From an uncultured Saprospiraceae bacterium (GTDB lineage Bacteria > Bacteroidota > Bacteroidia > Chitinophagales > Saprospiraceae): a stretch of DNA of 64,000 nt. The stretch covers positions 186,001 through 250,000 of the forward strand of contig CALEYL010000011.1 of the NCBI GenBank assembly GCA_937926205.1, given 5' to 3'. Positions 61,995-64,000 of this stretch are shown here, piece by piece. Below the pieces are notes generated by a model. It searched no databases, was not told where the DNA came from, and saw only the letters and a list, made by a program, of their open reading frames with translations. Made by a program: the position numbers and the translations under genes. Position 1 is the first letter of the stretch, and each line of letters opens with the position of its first letter.

Positions 61995-62496
61995 CAGGAA
62001 TTATGAATTTGGATGTTCTGAAAATATAGTGTTCAAGTCTTGCAATGTAATGAAAATTTCAAAAATTTCTGAAAAAAAAGACACCTTTTAACGGCGTCTT
62101 AACAAGATGAATGCATTTTGTTCAGTTGCTCTCTTCTAACAACGTTGAATCAAGGAAAATGGCTGCCTGAAATCCAGAGAAAAAGCGAATATATTTTTGT
62201 ACAAAACGCTGATATCCAGAAACTCAATACTGACCGTGAAAACCTTTCCTCATTATGTCAGTCATCACGTTTATTAACGCAGCTACTCAACGTATAGATA
62301 CAGGTTTGTGTTTCTTTTTTTTGTAATTTTTTTTATCTTTTTACGACGCGTGAGCGATTCATTTTCTGAATGTTACGTCTTTGAATCTGCAGAACGGGAG
62401 CATTAGGGTGTAAAATGAACGTTAAATCTTAAAATCAGGCCTGTTTTCTGGGCAAAGCCGGAATAACTTTGGGCGAAAATCTAAACAATCAACTGC
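61995..62496. other. Intergenic region of 502 bases upstream of the last gene
   Basis: The region contains a minus-directed hairpin with T run (62078-62100), an exact plus-strand box TATTTTTG at 62191-62198 and a long T-rich tract (62311-62340). If the box is used, the last gene has a leader of nearly 300 bases. No coding sequence was accepted in it. Confidence 0.5.
62072..62100 (-). terminator. Minus-strand terminator without a recognised gene
   Basis: On the minus strand AAGACGCC (62093-62100) pairs with GGTGTCTT (62078-62085) including one G-U pair, followed by a T run. No minus-strand gene lies upstream of it within the next 400 bases. Confidence 0.6.
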
Positions 62497-63960
62497 ATGA
62501 ACGAAACCGTCCCCCAGTCAAAAGCCGTTTCCAAAACGATCCATCCCGGGGAGTTCGAAGCCTCGAATCACTGGTATCCCAAGGCGCTGAATGCAACGAT
62601 CCACCCGATGGTCAATTTTTTTCTTTTTCTGGGGCAGGAGCGCATCATCAACCGGTATTGTCATTTGCACCCGACTGTTGATGCCGGCGCTTTGAAAGAC
62701 ATCCTGAATTATCGTTGCAAACATTTCTTTTGGGCAGGTGCCGATTTGCTCAACGTTACCTCCGCATGGGGGAAACGCCAGATGGTGGTTATCGAGAACA
62801 ATTCCTGCCCTTCTGGCCAAAAATCCATGCCCTGGGTGGAAGACAGCCAGGAACAGGGTAGTTATCGCTGGCTGGTAGAACGCTCTTTTAAGCCATTTGC
62901 CGGCAAAAACAAACGCAGCAATATTCCGGGGGCGTTGGCCGTCATCTACGATAAAAACCCGATAGAGGCTTCAGGGTACGCAGCGGTTATTGCCGATGTC
63001 ATGAAAGAACCGGTATATTATGCTTCCTTTTACGACGACGAACCGAATCCTGCTGTTCGTTTTGAAAAGGGCATCATGTATGTCCGCGACGAAAAAGAGC
63101 AATGGCAGCCAATACGCGCGGCTTTTCGCTACCTGACCCAGCGCCCCTGGAATCGCCTTCCCCTGCATAGCAAAACGAAAATTTTTAACCCCATCACGGC
63201 CTGCCTGGCCGGAGGGCGCAATAAGATGGTAGCGGCAAAAGCCTACGATTTATACAATGCCGAACTTGCCGGGAGCGGACTCAAAATAAATGTGCCCGAG
63301 ACCATTTGGGACGTCAGCAAAAACGAAGTGCCCCTGTGGGTGAAAAAAATGGGAGGCCACGCTGTGGTAAAAGTGCCCTACAGCAATGCCGGACAGGGGG
63401 TATATACCATTGTCAGCAAGGAGGAACTGGATGCTTTTATGGAGATTGATTTTCCCTACGACCGCTTCATTGTCCAAAGCCTTATTGGGAACTACCACTG
63501 GAGCTCTTCCGGGCCCAAAGGCAAACTCTACCATGTAGGCACCATTCCCAGCTCGAAAGGAAAAACGTATGTCGCCGACCTGCGCATGATGGTCAGTTCA
63601 TCCGACCAGGGCATACGCCCATTGTGCGTTTATGCACGCCGAGCCAAAAAGCCGCTGGAGGACCAAATAGAAGAAGGGGTGCAATCCTGGGACATGTTGG
63701 GTACCAACCTGTCATTTAAGAATCCCGACGGCTCCTGGGGCAGCGATACAGAACGACTGGTGCTGATGGATCGCCGCGATTTTAACAAGTTGGGCATTGG
63801 CCTGGACGACCTCATTGAAGCCTATATCCAAACGGTGCTATCTACGGTAGCCATAGATCAAATGGCGCAAACTTTAGTGAACAAGCAGGGCAAATTCAGG
63901 ATGCGATTGTTTAAGTCGCTGAACAATGACGATGCGTTGATTTCGGAGATTTTGAGCTGA
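62497..63960 (+). CDS. Conserved protein of unknown function with an ATP-grasp-like loop
   Basis: The 487-residue protein starts MNETVPQSKAVSKTIHPGEF and continues as WYPKALNATIHPMVNFFLFLGQERI. The middle contains GGHAVVKVPYSNAGQGVYTI, where VVKVP and the glycine loop resemble the Lys strand and flexible loop of ATP-grasp ligases, and later YVADLRMMVSS and QSLIGNY fit the C-terminal half of that fold. It has no signal peptide and should be cytoplasmic. It could be a carboxylate-amine ligase; the substrate is unknown and the family was not recognised. It is monocistronic. Confidence 0.6.
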   Translation: MNETVPQSKAVSKTIHPGEFEASNHWYPKALNATIHPMVNFFLFLGQERIINRYCHLHPTVDAGALKDILNYRCKHFFWAGADLLNVTSAWGKRQMVVIENNSCPSGQKSMPWVEDSQEQGSYRWLVERSFKPFAGKNKRSNIPGALAVIYDKNPIEASGYAAVIADVMKEPVYYASFYDDEPNPAVRFEKGIMYVRDEKEQWQPIRAAFRYLTQRPWNRLPLHSKTKIFNPITACLAGGRNKMVAAKAYDLYNAELAGSGLKINVPETIWDVSKNEVPLWVKKMGGHAVVKVPYSNAGQGVYTIVSKEELDAFMEIDFPYDRFIVQSLIGNYHWSSSGPKGKLYHVGTIPSSKGKTYVADLRMMVSSSDQGIRPLCVYARRAKKPLEDQIEEGVQSWDMLGTNLSFKNPDGSWGSDTERLVLMDRRDFNKLGIGLDDLIEAYIQTVLSTVAIDQMAQTLVNKQGKFRMRLFKSLNNDDALISEILS

Positions 63961-64000
63961 GTTGTTTGGGCAAAAAGGCAAATGAGCAAAGCAGGTAAAT

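Overview
The window is chromosomal DNA of a Bacteroidota bacterium, most likely from the Saprospiria (Saprospiraceae/Lewinella-like); the class is my inference. The sequence shows a SusC/SusD pair, three secreted proteins ending in type IX secretion (T9SS) sorting domains, the gliding lipoprotein GldD, a DUF3098 protein, and many 8-base promoter boxes of the Bacteroidota form TAnnTTTG at plausible distances upstream of genes. The first 81 bases are the tail of a gene cut by the window edge, and the last gene ends about 40 bases before the right edge. I see no phage, insertion sequence, CRISPR array, rRNA or defence locus, and the content is mostly core chromosome.

Layout. 0-11 kb: tail of a HupE/UreJ-like membrane protein, a DUF6702 protein, a glycosyltransferase, a SPOR-domain membrane protein, a SyrP-like Fe(II)/2-oxoglutarate oxygenase, a three-LysM secreted protein, a TonB-dependent receptor, an orphan NarL/FixJ-type response regulator and an outer-membrane barrel protein. 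11-21 kb: a cyclophilin, an overlapping xdhA-xdhB-xdhC purine-oxidation operon, a DUF3667 membrane protein, an Omp28-like T9SS cargo, and an M23 peptidase paired with a CapA-like protein. 21-33 kb: susC-susD, a probable non-coding RNA, a large AsmA-like protein, RNase D, and a double-ATPase peptide ABC transporter subunit. 33-40 kb: an M14 carboxypeptidase and a lysyl-oxidase-like protein (both T9SS cargo, divergent promoters) and a thioredoxin-fold protein. 40-53 kb is housekeeping: aroC, mutS2, ndk, nrnA-like, an FKBP lipoprotein, prfB with a programmed frameshift, an EEP-family protein, a secreted protein, ftsX-DUF3098-uppP-truB, and gatA. 53-64 kb: a bicarbonate-transporter (SbtA) operon with a divergent LysR gene, lgt, gldD and xerD (divergent), an FNR/ferredoxin oxidoreductase, tRNA-Gln, a TraR/DksA-like protein, a small ORF, and a 487-residue protein of unknown function with an ATP-grasp-like loop.

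How the genes fit together. XdhA and XdhB form a molybdenum hydroxylase and XdhC would insert its cofactor. SusC/SusD and the TonB-dependent receptor import nutrients across the outer membrane. Lgt lipidates SusD, the FKBP lipoprotein and GldD. UppP, FtsX and the M23 protein act in envelope growth and division. The LysR/SbtA cluster looks like a carbon-uptake module carrying two unstudied small proteins.

The most interesting points are: the lysyl-oxidase-like protein, which keeps both residues that form the quinone cofactor in animal lysyl oxidase; an intergenic repeat sitting between convergent genes whose ends supply the stop codons of the flanking genes; a 99-bp element made of a palindrome nested inside a 16-bp terminal inverted repeat upstream of the xdh operon; a gene-free plus-strand transcript unit with its own terminator near 26.4 kb; and the small proteins next to sbtA.
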